64,000 nt of DNA from Alphaproteobacteria bacterium (GCA_028871795.1 JAGWMG010000014.1:1-64000); one strand, 5' to 3'; positions 1 through 11,483 are shown, numbered from the stretch's first letter. Program-made: numbers and translations. The notes: a model not told the origin generated them from the letters alone.

Positions 1-107
1 TGGATTCCCAACACGTCTGCCGCCGAACGGGCCGTCACCTCCAGCACAAAACATTCCAGCAGCCGCAACTGCTGTTTCGTGCCCAATTTGCAGCGCTTAA
101 TCCCCAT
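1..107 (-). CDS. IS1595-family transposase, N-terminal fragment (runs off window)
   Basis: The ATG at 107 directly follows the TGA of the truncated methyltransferase, and 35 codons are visible. The peptide begins MGIKRCKLGTKQQ and continues with LLECFVLEVTARSAADVLGI. The short basic start and the 'xxFVxxxTARxAAxxxGI' helix-turn-helix pattern are typical of IS1595/IS1016 transposases, which carry a zinc ribbon and a DDE-type catalytic core further on. None of the catalytic core is visible. The identification therefore rests on the N-terminal pattern and on the terminal repeat just upstream. Confidence 0.65.
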   Translation of the reverse strand, partial: MGIKRCKLGTKQQLRLLECFVLEVTARSAADVLGI

Positions 108-146
108 TCAACCACCGTAGATAATCTCCTTATCTACGTCAGCCCC
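1..146 (-). mobile_element. IS1595-family-like insertion sequence, 5' end only
   Basis: This is the left part of an insertion sequence that continues past the window edge. Read on the minus strand, a probable terminal repeat starts at about 146 with GGGGCTGACGTAGATA. It is followed by an AAGGAG-type ribosome-binding site and the start of a transposase gene at 107. The transposase N-terminus resembles IS1595/IS1016-type enzymes. The element seems to have inserted in the C-terminal part of the neighbouring methyltransferase gene, whose stop codon lies inside the element. The exact terminus and any target duplication cannot be checked because the other end is outside the window. Confidence 0.65.
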
Positions 147-2705
147 AAAGTTAAAGTCTACAGGGCGATCAACAGCCATGACGGCGTCGAATTCAAGACT
201 CCCAATTGCGCCGGCTTGACGGCTCGTCGTTATCGCAACGTTTTCAACGAGCATGTGGCGCATGACGCGCTCGCGGCGATGTACGGCAACGTTATTATTC
301 CAAATCGTCCATCTCGTGTCGAATGGCCTGTAACTTAACTGCGTCGATACAGCATGTAAGTCGATCATCGGTAACTGTGCTTTAGCTACCTCATAGCTCC
401 ACTGGTTTTGGGAGCACAATCTGAATAACCGACGTGCTTCCTCTTCGTCCGATGTCGATAAGAGCGCGCGCACTTTCTCCTGTGCCTCCGCTCGGGTGAA
501 GGATACGGCGAACTCGTCATGGGTAGTTACAATTCCCGGTGCGGGGTCACCCATCGGTGTGAAGATCGCAGGAATGGACCAAAATTCACGGTACTGGCGT
601 CCGAGGTCTACATCTTGCGGTTTGAAAAGCCAATCAGGAGCAGTGGGTTCCAAATGAGTCCAGGCGATTGATGCTTTGGTGGCGATCGCAGCAGCTTTGT
701 ATTTTACCAATCGCTTGCCCCAGAGGTCACTATGCCATACGCCTCTTTCAAGATTCCGAGATTTAAGAAACAGGCTTATCGCTACGCCCTGTTCAATGTC
801 GAACACATTCTTATCCTCGCCACCGTCTGGCGCGCGCTCCTTTCGTTTCGCGTTACCATGCAAATCCAAGACATAGATTTGATTGAATGTATCCATCAGA
901 GACTTGCGCATACCTTTGAAAGTTGGATTATCAAGCCATGAGTGATTGGTTATGATGCCGACGACGCCCTGATCCACACCTTCCATCTTGATCGACTGCA
1001 CGTTACCACGCTCATTGATGCACTCGAACTCACCACCATCCATTTTCATCTGGGCAAAACGAATGAATTTTACGTAGTCATCTTGCAGCCACTTGCCTTG
1101 AGCAGGTTTCGACAGTTCCGGAAACCCTTCTCGATATTTTGCGATTTGTGCAGTGATCCACGGCCCCTTGTTTTTTGAATGCCCCGAGTATGGCGGATTT
1201 CCTGTGATCACCAGGATCGGCTTTTCTTTAACGGTCTGCGCCGCTTCAACCTCAGCAGTCACCGCAGGTAAAAGTAGAGTTTTTTGCGGCTCTATCGGTT
1301 CTAATGTATTTGTCAGAAAAACTCTGAGGCGTTCGCCACCCTTCAGTGGATGCTTCTGGTCATTTAAATATTGCGACAACTTCAAATGCGCGATGGTGTA
1401 AGGCGCGATCAGATATTCGAAGCCGAACAGATTCTTCAGAATATGCTCGCGCACGATCAAATCTGCGCGCCCGCTATCCGCTCCGCCGATATTCTCGAAG
1501 ATGCGCTGGAACACCTCCAGCAGAAATGTCCCCGTGCCGCAGGCGAAATCGAGCACCGTCACGCGCCGGTGGTCGGCGAGACCATCGCGGATACCGAAAC
1601 TGTCCTTCAAAATATCGTCCACCGCACGCACGATGAAATTCACGACCGGCGGCGGCGTGTAATAGACGCCACGCCCTTTGCTCGTTTCCTTGTCGTAGGC
1701 TCTCAGAAAATCTTCATAGAAATAGATGAACGGGTCGCGCTCGAAGAGGCGGTGCTCCTCCTCGTCCGCCGCTCGTACCTTGCGGCTGATCGCCCTGCGC
1801 TGGCGAAACGACAGGTCCTCGTGAATCGCTGTCAGGTCCAGTCCGTTGACAATGGACAGCACCTCTTCGACTACCCAGCGCACGTTGCGGTATTCCTCCT
1901 TCTCAAGCTCGGTGAGGAAGTCCACAAGTTCGCGGATGAGCCTGAAGGAGCCGGGCACATATTCCCGCGCATTGTGCAGCGTGATCGGCTCTCGGTCTGA
2001 ATTGAGCCGTGCGAGGAACAAGCCATAGGCCAGCATTTGCGCGAAAGCGTCGGCGAATTCCGCGAGCTTCAGTTCATGGAAAACCTGATCGCGAAAGATT
2101 TGAAAAAGCCCGTAAAGGCGGCCCTCCTTGTGCTCACGCTCCTGACGGACCAGTTCCTCACCCAAATAAGCGCGCAACAGCTTGCTGCGCGTCGCCAGCG
2201 CCAACGCGAGCTGCTGGGCGCGGCCGATGCCTTCCGGCGCCGTGGAGAAGAACCCTTCAAGCAGCATCGAGACGGCGGCAATCCGATCTTCACGCAACCG
2301 ATATTTCGGATTTTCGAGATCGGTTAGGCGGCACAGGTCTTCGCGCTGGATGCCGTCCTTGTTGATCCACGTGAAGTGGAGGTAATCCGTGAGAATGATG
2401 TTCTGCGACAGGTCCTTGTAACGTTTGATCTGATCGGATTTCAGCACCTTGTCGAGATTCTCGCCAACCGCCTTGTTCTCGACATAGCCGAGAATGAGAC
2501 CGCCCTTCGTGATCTTGAAATCGGGAGCACCCTTATCAGCAACGCGCTTGGGTTCGTGCTGCACGGCGGTCCCGCGTGCGGCCTCGTCTGCAAACGCCTG
2601 TAATAGCACCTGAAGCGCAGCGCGATCGGTATGCTCGGTTTTCTGATCGACCGGAGTCTTGCGGAGCGCTAGAAGATAGCGGTCAAAGATATTCTTCTCA
2701 GGCAT
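108..2705 (-). CDS. Fused nuclease / N6-adenine DNA methyltransferase (type IIG/ISP-like), C-terminus lost to an IS
   Basis: This is a single-chain restriction-modification enzyme of 865 codons. Residues 60-78 hold a PD-(D/E)xK-like nuclease motif (PDF at 61-63, then YVENK with E76 and K78). A helical region follows, then the methyltransferase core with SAM-binding motif DFACGTGTFL (386-395) and catalytic NPPY (503-506), the signature of N6-adenine methylation. Relatives usually run to about 1000-1100 residues with a C-terminal target-recognition region. Here the protein stops soon after the conserved 'YRPFDTRWT' segment, and about the last dozen residues (from GADVDKE) are encoded by the IS terminus. 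The gene is divergent from dnaN and less GC-rich than the core genes, suggesting transfer. Probably inactive as a sequence-specific enzyme, though a partial activity cannot be excluded. Confidence 0.85.
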   Translation of the reverse strand: MPEKNIFDRYLLALRKTPVDQKTEHTDRAALQVLLQAFADEAARGTAVQHEPKRVADKGAPDFKITKGGLILGYVENKAVGENLDKVLKSDQIKRYKDLSQNIILTDYLHFTWINKDGIQREDLCRLTDLENPKYRLREDRIAAVSMLLEGFFSTAPEGIGRAQQLALALATRSKLLRAYLGEELVRQEREHKEGRLYGLFQIFRDQVFHELKLAEFADAFAQMLAYGLFLARLNSDREPITLHNAREYVPGSFRLIRELVDFLTELEKEEYRNVRWVVEEVLSIVNGLDLTAIHEDLSFRQRRAISRKVRAADEEEHRLFERDPFIYFYEDFLRAYDKETSKGRGVYYTPPPVVNFIVRAVDDILKDSFGIRDGLADHRRVTVLDFACGTGTFLLEVFQRIFENIGGADSGRADLIVREHILKNLFGFEYLIAPYTIAHLKLSQYLNDQKHPLKGGERLRVFLTNTLEPIEPQKTLLLPAVTAEVEAAQTVKEKPILVITGNPPYSGHSKNKGPWITAQIAKYREGFPELSKPAQGKWLQDDYVKFIRFAQMKMDGGEFECINERGNVQSIKMEGVDQGVVGIITNHSWLDNPTFKGMRKSLMDTFNQIYVLDLHGNAKRKERAPDGGEDKNVFDIEQGVAISLFLKSRNLERGVWHSDLWGKRLVKYKAAAIATKASIAWTHLEPTAPDWLFKPQDVDLGRQYREFWSIPAIFTPMGDPAPGIVTTHDEFAVSFTRAEAQEKVRALLSTSDEEEARRLFRLCSQNQWSYEVAKAQLPMIDLHAVSTQLSYRPFDTRWTIWNNNVAVHRRERVMRHMLVENVAITTSRQAGAIGSLEFDAVMAVDRPVDFNFGADVDKEIIYGG

Positions 2706-2980
2706 GGGGCCCCCGATTCAGGACGACCCTATACTGGTTCGCCATTCGATTGAATCGTACCTCTCGACGTCTACTCCGCCTCGCTTCCGCAAGCGGAAAC
2801 CGTCCACACAAGCCGACCCCCTTGCCCCCCGCCCATACTGGCCTCTTCGCACCATGCCTGTTATAATTCTCCGCTTGAGTCTTTGGCCTTAAAAAGCTTA
2901 AGATAATCAAGGGCTTCCGGGGACCTCGCGAGGGGACCGGAAGGGGCTTTTCCAGGAACCTCACGGCAGTCGTCAGACCC

Positions 2981-4102
2981 ATGAAAATCAACGTCGAACG
3001 CGGCGCTTTCCTGAAGGCGCTGAGCCATGTGCAGAGCGTCGTCGAACGGCGCAACACCATCCCCATCCTCTCCAACGTGATGATCGAGGCGGCGAAGGGG
3101 CAACTGAAGCTCACCGCCACCGATCTCGACATCGAGATCGTCGAAGCCATCCCGGCCGACGTGCTGCGCAACGGCGCGGCCACCGCGCCCGCGCACATGC
3201 TCTACGACATCGTGCGCAAGCTGCCCGACGGCGCGCAGGTGCAGGCCGAACTGCTCACCAGCGAAGGCGGACGGCTGGCGGTCTCCGCCGGCTCGGTGCG
3301 CTTCGAGCTGGCGTGTCTGCCGAAGGAGGACTTCCCGCAGATGGCGGCGGGCGCCCTGCCCCATCGCTTCAAGCTGGCGGCCGACGACCTGAAGCGGCTG
3401 ATCGACAAGACGCGTTTCGCCATTTCCACCGAAGAGACGCGCTTCTATCTCAACGGCATCTACGTCCACGCGGCGAAGGACGCCAAGGCGAAGACCTTGC
3501 GCGCCGTGGCGACCGACGGCCACCGCCTGGCGCGCTACGAGCTTGAGCTGCCCGAAGGCGCCGCCGACATGCCCGGCGTGATCGTTCCGCGCAAGACGGT
3601 GCAGGAATTGCGCCGACTGCTCGACGACGCCGACGGCGCCATCGAGGTGTCGCTGTCCGACACCAAGATCCAGTTTGCCTTCAACGGTCTCGACCTCACC
3701 TCCAAGCTGATCGACGGCACGTTTCCCGATTATCAGCGCGTCATTCCCGCCGGCAACGACAAATCTCTGGCGCTGGAATCCAAGGAATTCGGCCAGGCGG
3801 TCGATCGCGTCTCGACCATCTCCGCCGACAAGACGCGCGCCGTGAAGCTGGTGCTCGCCAAGGACAAGGTGACGCTGTCGGTGGTCAATCCGGAGTCCGG
3901 CACGGCGACGGAAGAGCTCGGCGCCACCTACAGCGCCGCGCCGATCGAGATCGGCTTCAACGCCCGCTATCTGCTCGACATCACCGGCCAGATCGAAGGC
4001 AAATCGGTGCGCTTCCTCTTGTCCGACGCCGGTTCGCCCACGCTCATCGAGGACACGGACGACACCCGTACGCTCTATGTCCTCATGCCCATGCGGGTGT
4101 GA
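2981..4102 (+). CDS. dnaN: DNA polymerase III beta subunit (sliding clamp)
   Basis: The sliding clamp encircles DNA and tethers the replicative polymerase and repair factors. The 373-residue product has the normal length and starts MKINVERGAFLKAL. It carries the conserved NTIPILSNV segment near residue 26 and ends YVLMPMRV, the usual clamp C-terminus. dnaA commonly sits upstream of dnaN in this class, but here the upstream neighbour is a divergent restriction-modification gene. The stop codon overlaps the recF GTG start (GTGA), so recF is probably translationally coupled. Confidence 0.97.
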   Translation: MKINVERGAFLKALSHVQSVVERRNTIPILSNVMIEAAKGQLKLTATDLDIEIVEAIPADVLRNGAATAPAHMLYDIVRKLPDGAQVQAELLTSEGGRLAVSAGSVRFELACLPKEDFPQMAAGALPHRFKLAADDLKRLIDKTRFAISTEETRFYLNGIYVHAAKDAKAKTLRAVATDGHRLARYELELPEGAADMPGVIVPRKTVQELRRLLDDADGAIEVSLSDTKIQFAFNGLDLTSKLIDGTFPDYQRVIPAGNDKSLALESKEFGQAVDRVSTISADKTRAVKLVLAKDKVTLSVVNPESGTATEELGATYSAAPIEIGFNARYLLDITGQIEGKSVRFLLSDAGSPTLIEDTDDTRTLYVLMPMRV

Positions 4103-5298
4103 GTTTGAAAAGCGATCATCCTTCCTTCGAGGCGCCGCGTGCACCTCAGGATGACGCCATTGGGCGTCTCGCGGTGACGCGCATCCAACTCACCAACTTC
4201 CGTTCCTATGCGAACGCCGAACTGACCGTCGGCGCGCGCCCGGTCGTGCTCGCCGGCCCCAACGGCGCTGGCAAGACCAACATCCTCGACGCGATCTCGC
4301 TTCTGGCGCCCGGCCGCGGGCTGCGCGGCGCCAAGCTGTCCGAACACATCCGCCGTGGGCCGTCGGCACCGAGCGAGGCGCTGTGGGCGGTGGCAGCCAC
4401 GGTTTCGCGGGGCGGGGAATCCTACGACATCGGCACCGGTCTGACGCTCGGGCCCGGCGGCGGCGAACGGCGCGCCGTGCGGCTGAACGGGGTGGCGGCG
4501 CAAAGCTCGGCGGACCTGGGCGAGATCGTGCGGATGATCTGGCTGACGCCCGCCATGGACCGGCTGTTCGCCGAAGGCGCCAGCGGACGCCGGCGTTTTC
4601 TCGACCGTCTGGTGCTCGGCTTCGATCCCGGACATGCGCGGCGCGCGGCGCGCTACGAGACCGCCATGCGCGAGCGTTCGCGGCTGCTGAAATTCGGTCC
4701 GCGCGATCCCATGTGGCTGGACGGGCTGGAAGCCGAGATGGCGCAGGCGGGTGCCGCCATCGCGGCGGCGCGGGCCGAGACCGTAACGCGATTGAATGCG
4801 ATGTTGGCCGAACGCGGCGAGGCCGGGGCGTTTCCCTGCGCCCGGCTGGCGCTCGACGGCGAAGCCGACGCGCTGCTGGCCGAATCCGGCGAGGGCACCG
4901 AGGCGGAAATGCGCGCTCGCCTCGCGCGCGCCCGCATCCGCGACGCCGAGGCCTCACGCACCACCTTCGGGCCGCATCTGAGCGATCTGGCGGTACGCCA
5001 CACGCAAAAACGCGCCGACGCGCGGGAATGTTCCACCGGCGAGCAGAAGGCGCTGCTGATCTCCATCGTCCTCGCCGACGCCTGGGAACTCGCCCGCCAC
5101 AGCGAAGGGCCGCTGCTGCTGCTCGACGAGATTGCGGCCCATCTGGATGCGCGCCGCCGTGCCGCCTTGTTCGAGGAGATATTGGCCTTGGGCGCCCAAG
5201 CCTGGATGACGGGCACCGATCCGTCGCTGTTCCAGAGTCTGGCATCGCGCACCGAAATCTTCACGGTCGACAACGGCCGCTTCGCGCGCCAGGAGTAG
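4099..5298 (+). CDS. recF: DNA replication and repair protein RecF
   Basis: RecF is an SMC/ABC-type ATPase that loads RecA at single-strand gaps. The sequence shows Walker A GPNGAGKTN (about residue 53), an ABC signature STGEQKALL, and Walker B LLLLDEIAAHLD near the C-terminus. The longest form starts at GTG 4099 overlapping the dnaN stop. RecF proteins normally begin just before the 'LTNFRSY' segment, which here is preceded by about 26 extra residues encoded by a palindromic repeat (4116-4154). An in-frame GTG at 4174 would give a standard-length protein and may be the real start. Confidence 0.95.
   Translation: MSLKSDHPSFEAPRAPQDDAIGRLAVTRIQLTNFRSYANAELTVGARPVVLAGPNGAGKTNILDAISLLAPGRGLRGAKLSEHIRRGPSAPSEALWAVAATVSRGGESYDIGTGLTLGPGGGERRAVRLNGVAAQSSADLGEIVRMIWLTPAMDRLFAEGASGRRRFLDRLVLGFDPGHARRAARYETAMRERSRLLKFGPRDPMWLDGLEAEMAQAGAAIAAARAETVTRLNAMLAERGEAGAFPCARLALDGEADALLAESGEGTEAEMRARLARARIRDAEASRTTFGPHLSDLAVRHTQKRADARECSTGEQKALLISIVLADAWELARHSEGPLLLLDEIAAHLDARRRAALFEEILALGAQAWMTGTDPSLFQSLASRTEIFTVDNGRFARQE
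4116..4154. repeat. Imperfect palindromic dispersed-repeat-like sequence in the recF 5' end
   Basis: The arms TCATCCT (4116-4122) and AGGATGA (4148-4154) are perfect complements. An inner pair, GAGG (4129-4132) and CCTC (4144-4147), extends the hairpin with a 6-nt bulge. The wording (TCATCC...TTCGAGGC...CACCTCAGGATGA) matches a palindrome type frequent in alphaproteobacterial intergenic DNA. Here it sits between the dnaN stop and the conserved part of recF and is read through in frame. Confidence 0.6.
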
Positions 5299-5302
5299 TC
5301 GT

Positions 5303-5911
5303 ATGCTTTCGCTTCATTCGTACCTTCTCTATTGCAGCGTGTACGCCATCGCCATCGCGGTGCCGGGACCGGGCGTCGTGGCGATCGTCGCCCGCGCCTT
5401 GGGCAGCGGCTTCCGCGCCACAATTCCGGCTGTGATCGGCACGGCTGTGGGCGATTGGATCATGCTGTCCCTTTCCGTCTTCGGACTGGCGCTGGTGGCA
5501 CAGACGATGGGAGGCCTGTTCCTGATCGTCAAGCTCGCGGGCGCGGCGTACCTCGTTTACCTCGGCTACCGCTACTGGACCGCCCCGGTCACCGATGTGG
5601 AAACCTTGATCCCGAGCGGCGCGCGCCAGAGCTTTCTCTCCCAGCTTTCCCTGATATTGGGCAATCCCAAGACGATCGCCTTCTTCGTCGCGCTGCTGCC
5701 GACCGTCGTCGAGCTGAACCGGCTCAACGTCTTCGGCTATCTGCAGCTTGTTGCGGCGACGGCCGTGCTGATCCCTGCGATCATGCTGTCCTATGCGGCG
5801 CTCGCGTCGCATGCGCGCGTGTTTCTGGCGAGCCGGAAAGCGCGCGGGCGTCTGAACAAGGGCGCGGCCGTCGTCATGGTGGGCGCCGGCGTCGGCGTGG
5901 CGGCGAGTTAG
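5303..5911 (+). CDS. LysE/RhtB-family amino-acid exporter
   Basis: This is a small inner-membrane exporter of 202 residues, the normal length for the LysE/RhtB family. The conserved first-helix segment VPGPGVVAIVARALGSGF lies near residue 20, and later hydrophobic helices include a GNPKTIAFF motif (about residue 114) typical of the family. The substrate is unknown; relatives export basic or hydroxylated amino acids. It starts 4 bases after recF and ends one base before the gyrB GTG, so it is inserted inside the recF-gyrB block, an unusual place for a transporter, and is probably cotranscribed with it. Confidence 0.85.
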   Translation: MLSLHSYLLYCSVYAIAIAVPGPGVVAIVARALGSGFRATIPAVIGTAVGDWIMLSLSVFGLALVAQTMGGLFLIVKLAGAAYLVYLGYRYWTAPVTDVETLIPSGARQSFLSQLSLILGNPKTIAFFVALLPTVVELNRLNVFGYLQLVAATAVLIPAIMLSYAALASHARVFLASRKARGRLNKGAAVVMVGAGVGVAAS

Positions 5912-8356
<2,445 letters not shown>

Positions 8357-8417
8357 GGTGAGTCTGCATACCACTCTGGGCTCGCAGTAGGCGCAGCCTT
8401 CAAATTTTGGGGGGCAT

Positions 8418-10625
8418 ATGGGCACGGTCACTAAACAGGCTCTGCGAGTATATGCCGCTCTGTCAAATCTAGGCACTCGTAGCGGCGATATTCTCGAAGC
8501 TCTAATTCCTTTTTTTGAACCAATACTGCAGCAGCTTGATGGCGCAGAATTTAATCCTACCGTTTTCTCGGCGGGTGTTAGAAAGCTCTACAATTGGCGC
8601 TTCACGCGCCACATAGCAGAAGAATTTATCCCAAGACTAGAACGCAGAGGCTACCTTCAGCACATACCGCGGACGCACAAATACGTCGTTCATTTTGCGG
8701 CTTCGTCGAATCAACCCAATCCCACACCAGAACTACACGCCGTAATCGAAAAAATTCTGGATCAATTTAAAACATTTCCGTCAAGAATCAACGACCTTCT
8801 TCATTTCTCACGTTCTCGTTCAGACCTCGAAGACATACTCATACGCTTCCTTGTTTCGCTCAATGCGTACACAGAAGATTTCTTCCGTCTTAATATTCAA
8901 CAACTCGATACGGAAGCCCCTGAAGGAATTCTGTTGTCTGGGTTTGAAGAAGGCGGTCACCAGCTGACACATGAAGAGCGTTACATTGCCGCAAGGTTCG
9001 TCAAAGATATCGTGTCGACGCAGCCGGAGTTTGTACCTTACCTCGTTCGTCTCGCGTCGATTGGTCTACTCACCGAGGTGGTCGACGACTTTGTTAAGCC
9101 CACGGCACGAGCCGAGAATAGCAATTTGGCGATATTCCTAGATGCCCCAATGGCGCAACACTACCTCGGACTATCGGGATACGAACTTCAAGCAGAAGTA
9201 CGAAGCGTCCTCGATTCGTTGAAGGCCATCGGCTGCCAACTTATGATGTTTCCCGAGAGTTGTAATGAAATTGCACGAAACCTCTCAAGCATGTTGGCAC
9301 TTACCTTCATACAGAGACATGGCTATACCCACGAAGCAATGCGGCGCGGACAGGTATCTGAGGAATACGTTATTGCCGTCAGGAATAATCCAGAAAAGGC
9401 GGTTGAGGACGCAGGAATCTCGATTAGGAACATAACTATCGAGAAATATCCAAACCTACACCCGTTCTTTCCGGCGGAGACCTACGAAGACTTTCTTGCG
9501 GCGATCACTTGGGTTCAAGAAGTTGCCCCACGTGAGCACGACGCAAAGTGCATGACCATGATCATGCGGCTCCGAGAGGGACGAAGCAGCGCAGATCTGT
9601 TTGGCTGCCGTTACGTGTTTGCAACAAATAATCCCGCCTTCGCTAAAAAGAGTCGTGTCTATTGCCTCCAGTCTCACATGATTCAAGAACGGCAATGGGG
9701 TCCAGTAGTTCACATAAGAGATTTGGCTACTATAGCGTGGCTCCGAACGGGTCTCGACGCGGCTGATGTAGTCCCACGCGGCTTCCTCGTCGGGGTCTGC
9801 GAGCAAGTCCTTCGTGTAAGACCGGAAGTCACCGAAGCGGTCCACCAGAAATTGGCTGAAGCAACACCGGACAAGATTCCGCAGTACGAACTGATGCTGT
9901 CCGATCAACGGAGTGTTAGGGCGTTAATGGATCAGACCTTCGGCGATCCGACAGTGGTGACGGAGAATAATGTACCTCGAATATTTGATCGAATGCGCCG
10001 CGCCATTGTCGAGGAAGTCACTGAGGCAGCCGAAGCGCGACTCAAGAGGGAAAAACAGCAGCACGAAGAGGCCCTTGCGGCGATACGATCTCAACTTGAA
10101 TCCATTGTGGCGGAACATAAGGCGGAAAAGGTCAAGCAGGACACTCAAATTGCTGAGCAGAGTGAAACGCTTTCCAAAGCTGAGGCAGACGCGACCGCCT
10201 TGAAAGAAAGGTTAAAGCGCGCTCGCGCCGACGACGTTCGTCGATTTAACGAGCTCTTGAACCAAAACAACAAAGTGATCTTTGGAACAGAAATTGCGTT
10301 TCTCGGCACAATCATTGTTGCTTGCGTAATCGCCTCCACAAATGCAGCGTTTTCTTGGTATGAGCCGATCGCCCACAACGCCGCCGTCATTGGTGCCACG
10401 CTATTGGTGGGCGTGCTATCGACTTATTGCCTGGTGTTCACGCTCCTCGGAAAACCAATCGCGGGAATAGGCTCGTTGCTAAATGCGTTTGGCCAATGGC
10501 TAATAGATGTTCGAGCGACTGGAAGAGTGTCAGATGAATTTATCCAAGAATGCCGAGACACCATACAGTTCGTCAACGGACGGGCACAACCTTTACCCAT
10601 GCCCTGCGCTGACATGCGAACGTAA
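8418..10625 (+). CDS. Unrecognised 735-residue protein: PIN-like core, coiled coil, two C-terminal membrane helices
   Basis: I do not recognise this family. A GGGGGG ribosome-binding site precedes the ATG. Residues 1-95 are predicted helical, ending in a winged-helix-like hairpin (RRGYLQHIPRTHKYVVHF); 100-230 are helical. Residues 236-410 look like a PIN nuclease fold: first strand with D242 (LAIFLDAP), acidic E280/E284 (FPESCNEI), D375 (REHDAKCMTMIM) and a closing strand YVFATNNPAF (399-408). Residues 520-610 form a charged coiled coil, followed by two membrane segments (about 622-642 and 653-678) and a soluble tail. Codons are visibly richer in A/T than in neighbouring genes (frequent AAT, ATT, AAA, TTT), a sign of transfer. 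No partner gene is adjacent. Function is unknown; a membrane-anchored nuclease, perhaps defensive, is an inference only. Confidence 0.8.
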   Translation: MGTVTKQALRVYAALSNLGTRSGDILEALIPFFEPILQQLDGAEFNPTVFSAGVRKLYNWRFTRHIAEEFIPRLERRGYLQHIPRTHKYVVHFAASSNQPNPTPELHAVIEKILDQFKTFPSRINDLLHFSRSRSDLEDILIRFLVSLNAYTEDFFRLNIQQLDTEAPEGILLSGFEEGGHQLTHEERYIAARFVKDIVSTQPEFVPYLVRLASIGLLTEVVDDFVKPTARAENSNLAIFLDAPMAQHYLGLSGYELQAEVRSVLDSLKAIGCQLMMFPESCNEIARNLSSMLALTFIQRHGYTHEAMRRGQVSEEYVIAVRNNPEKAVEDAGISIRNITIEKYPNLHPFFPAETYEDFLAAITWVQEVAPREHDAKCMTMIMRLREGRSSADLFGCRYVFATNNPAFAKKSRVYCLQSHMIQERQWGPVVHIRDLATIAWLRTGLDAADVVPRGFLVGVCEQVLRVRPEVTEAVHQKLAEATPDKIPQYELMLSDQRSVRALMDQTFGDPTVVTENNVPRIFDRMRRAIVEEVTEAAEARLKREKQQHEEALAAIRSQLESIVAEHKAEKVKQDTQIAEQSETLSKAEADATALKERLKRARADDVRRFNELLNQNNKVIFGTEIAFLGTIIVACVIASTNAAFSWYEPIAHNAAVIGATLLVGVLSTYCLVFTLLGKPIAGIGSLLNAFGQWLIDVRATGRVSDEFIQECRDTIQFVNGRAQPLPMPCADMRT

Positions 10626-10658
10626 CCCGCTCCAAGGGCGGACGCCTTCGCTGGACAT

Positions 10659-11483
10659 TCAGTCTTCCGCCCCCACCAGCCAGCACGAGGCGGGCGGGGT
10701 GATGCCCGCGGGCGTCTTGAATTTCTCCAGCGCTGCCCGCGCGCGGGCGCGGATCTTCTCGCGCGCGGACTCGTCGAGGTCCGCCGCCGCGTGCGCCAAG
10801 GGGCCGATGTTCAGCGCTTCGTTCGCCGCAGCCTCGGCCGTCGCGCCCATGTGCATGACCGTGTCGAGCCGCTCGACGCGGATATTGTGGAAACCGCCTT
10901 GCGCCAGTATGGACCCGAGGCGTTCGCCGTCGGCCAACGCGAAAGGTCCCGGCGCGTGCGCGACGGGCGGCTTCTGGGGCGGGAGCAGATCGCGCGCCGC
11001 TTCGAAGGCCGCAAACGCCCAGGCGTTCTCTTCGACCGCACGCCAACAAACGAATGCCAGCCGTCCGCCCGGTCCGAGCGCCGTCCTGATGTTGGCAAAA
11101 GCGGCCGGCGGAACGGCGAAGAACATCACTCCGAAACGGGAAAAGACGAGATCGAATTCGGGCGCAAACGCGTGGACGGAGGCGTCGGCTTCGAGAAAGC
11201 CGACGTTCGGGCCCGCGGCCCGCGCCCGCGCCGCCGCCAGCATGGGCGCCGAAATGTCCATGCCCGTCACCCTGCCCGGCGCAACCGCTTGCGCCAGCTG
11301 CAGCGTGGTGGTGCCGCCGCCGCAGCCGATGTCGAGCGCACGCATCCCGCGTCCGGGCGCGGCGAACGACATCAGCGCGCCGTTGACGCTCTGCAGGGTG
11401 TAATCGACGGCTTCCTGCCGTCCCGCCCAGCGCACCCCGGTCGGCCCGTTCCAATATTCATGCTGCTTGGCGTTGTCGTTCAT
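10659..11483 (-). CDS. Class I SAM-dependent methyltransferase
   Basis: This 274-residue protein has a class I methyltransferase fold. The glycine-rich motif I is LDIGCGGGTTTLQLA (about residues 47-61), motif II is VTGMDIS, and the acidic post-I/motif IV region is DLVFSRFGVMFF. The substrate cannot be told; the overall layout resembles UbiE/Methyltransf_11-type small-molecule enzymes. The chosen ATG at 11483 begins MNDNAKQHEYWNGPTGVRW, matching relatives; longer readings only extend through the neighbouring gene out of frame. It lies 47 bases downstream of the secreted protein gene and could be the third gene of an argG-led transcript. Confidence 0.85.
   Translation of the reverse strand: MNDNAKQHEYWNGPTGVRWAGRQEAVDYTLQSVNGALMSFAAPGRGMRALDIGCGGGTTTLQLAQAVAPGRVTGMDISAPMLAAARARAAGPNVGFLEADASVHAFAPEFDLVFSRFGVMFFAVPPAAFANIRTALGPGGRLAFVCWRAVEENAWAFAAFEAARDLLPPQKPPVAHAPGPFALADGERLGSILAQGGFHNIRVERLDTVMHMGATAEAAANEALNIGPLAHAAADLDESAREKIRARARAALEKFKTPAGITPPASCWLVGAED

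Noticed and set aside
108..2705. A multi-gene BREX or DISARM defence system
   Set aside because: Only one fused nuclease/methyltransferase gene is present; none of the partner genes is adjacent on the visible side.
2706..2980. Possible replication origin upstream of dnaN
   Set aside because: No cluster of DnaA boxes or AT-rich unwinding repeat; only one weak TCCACA-containing site.
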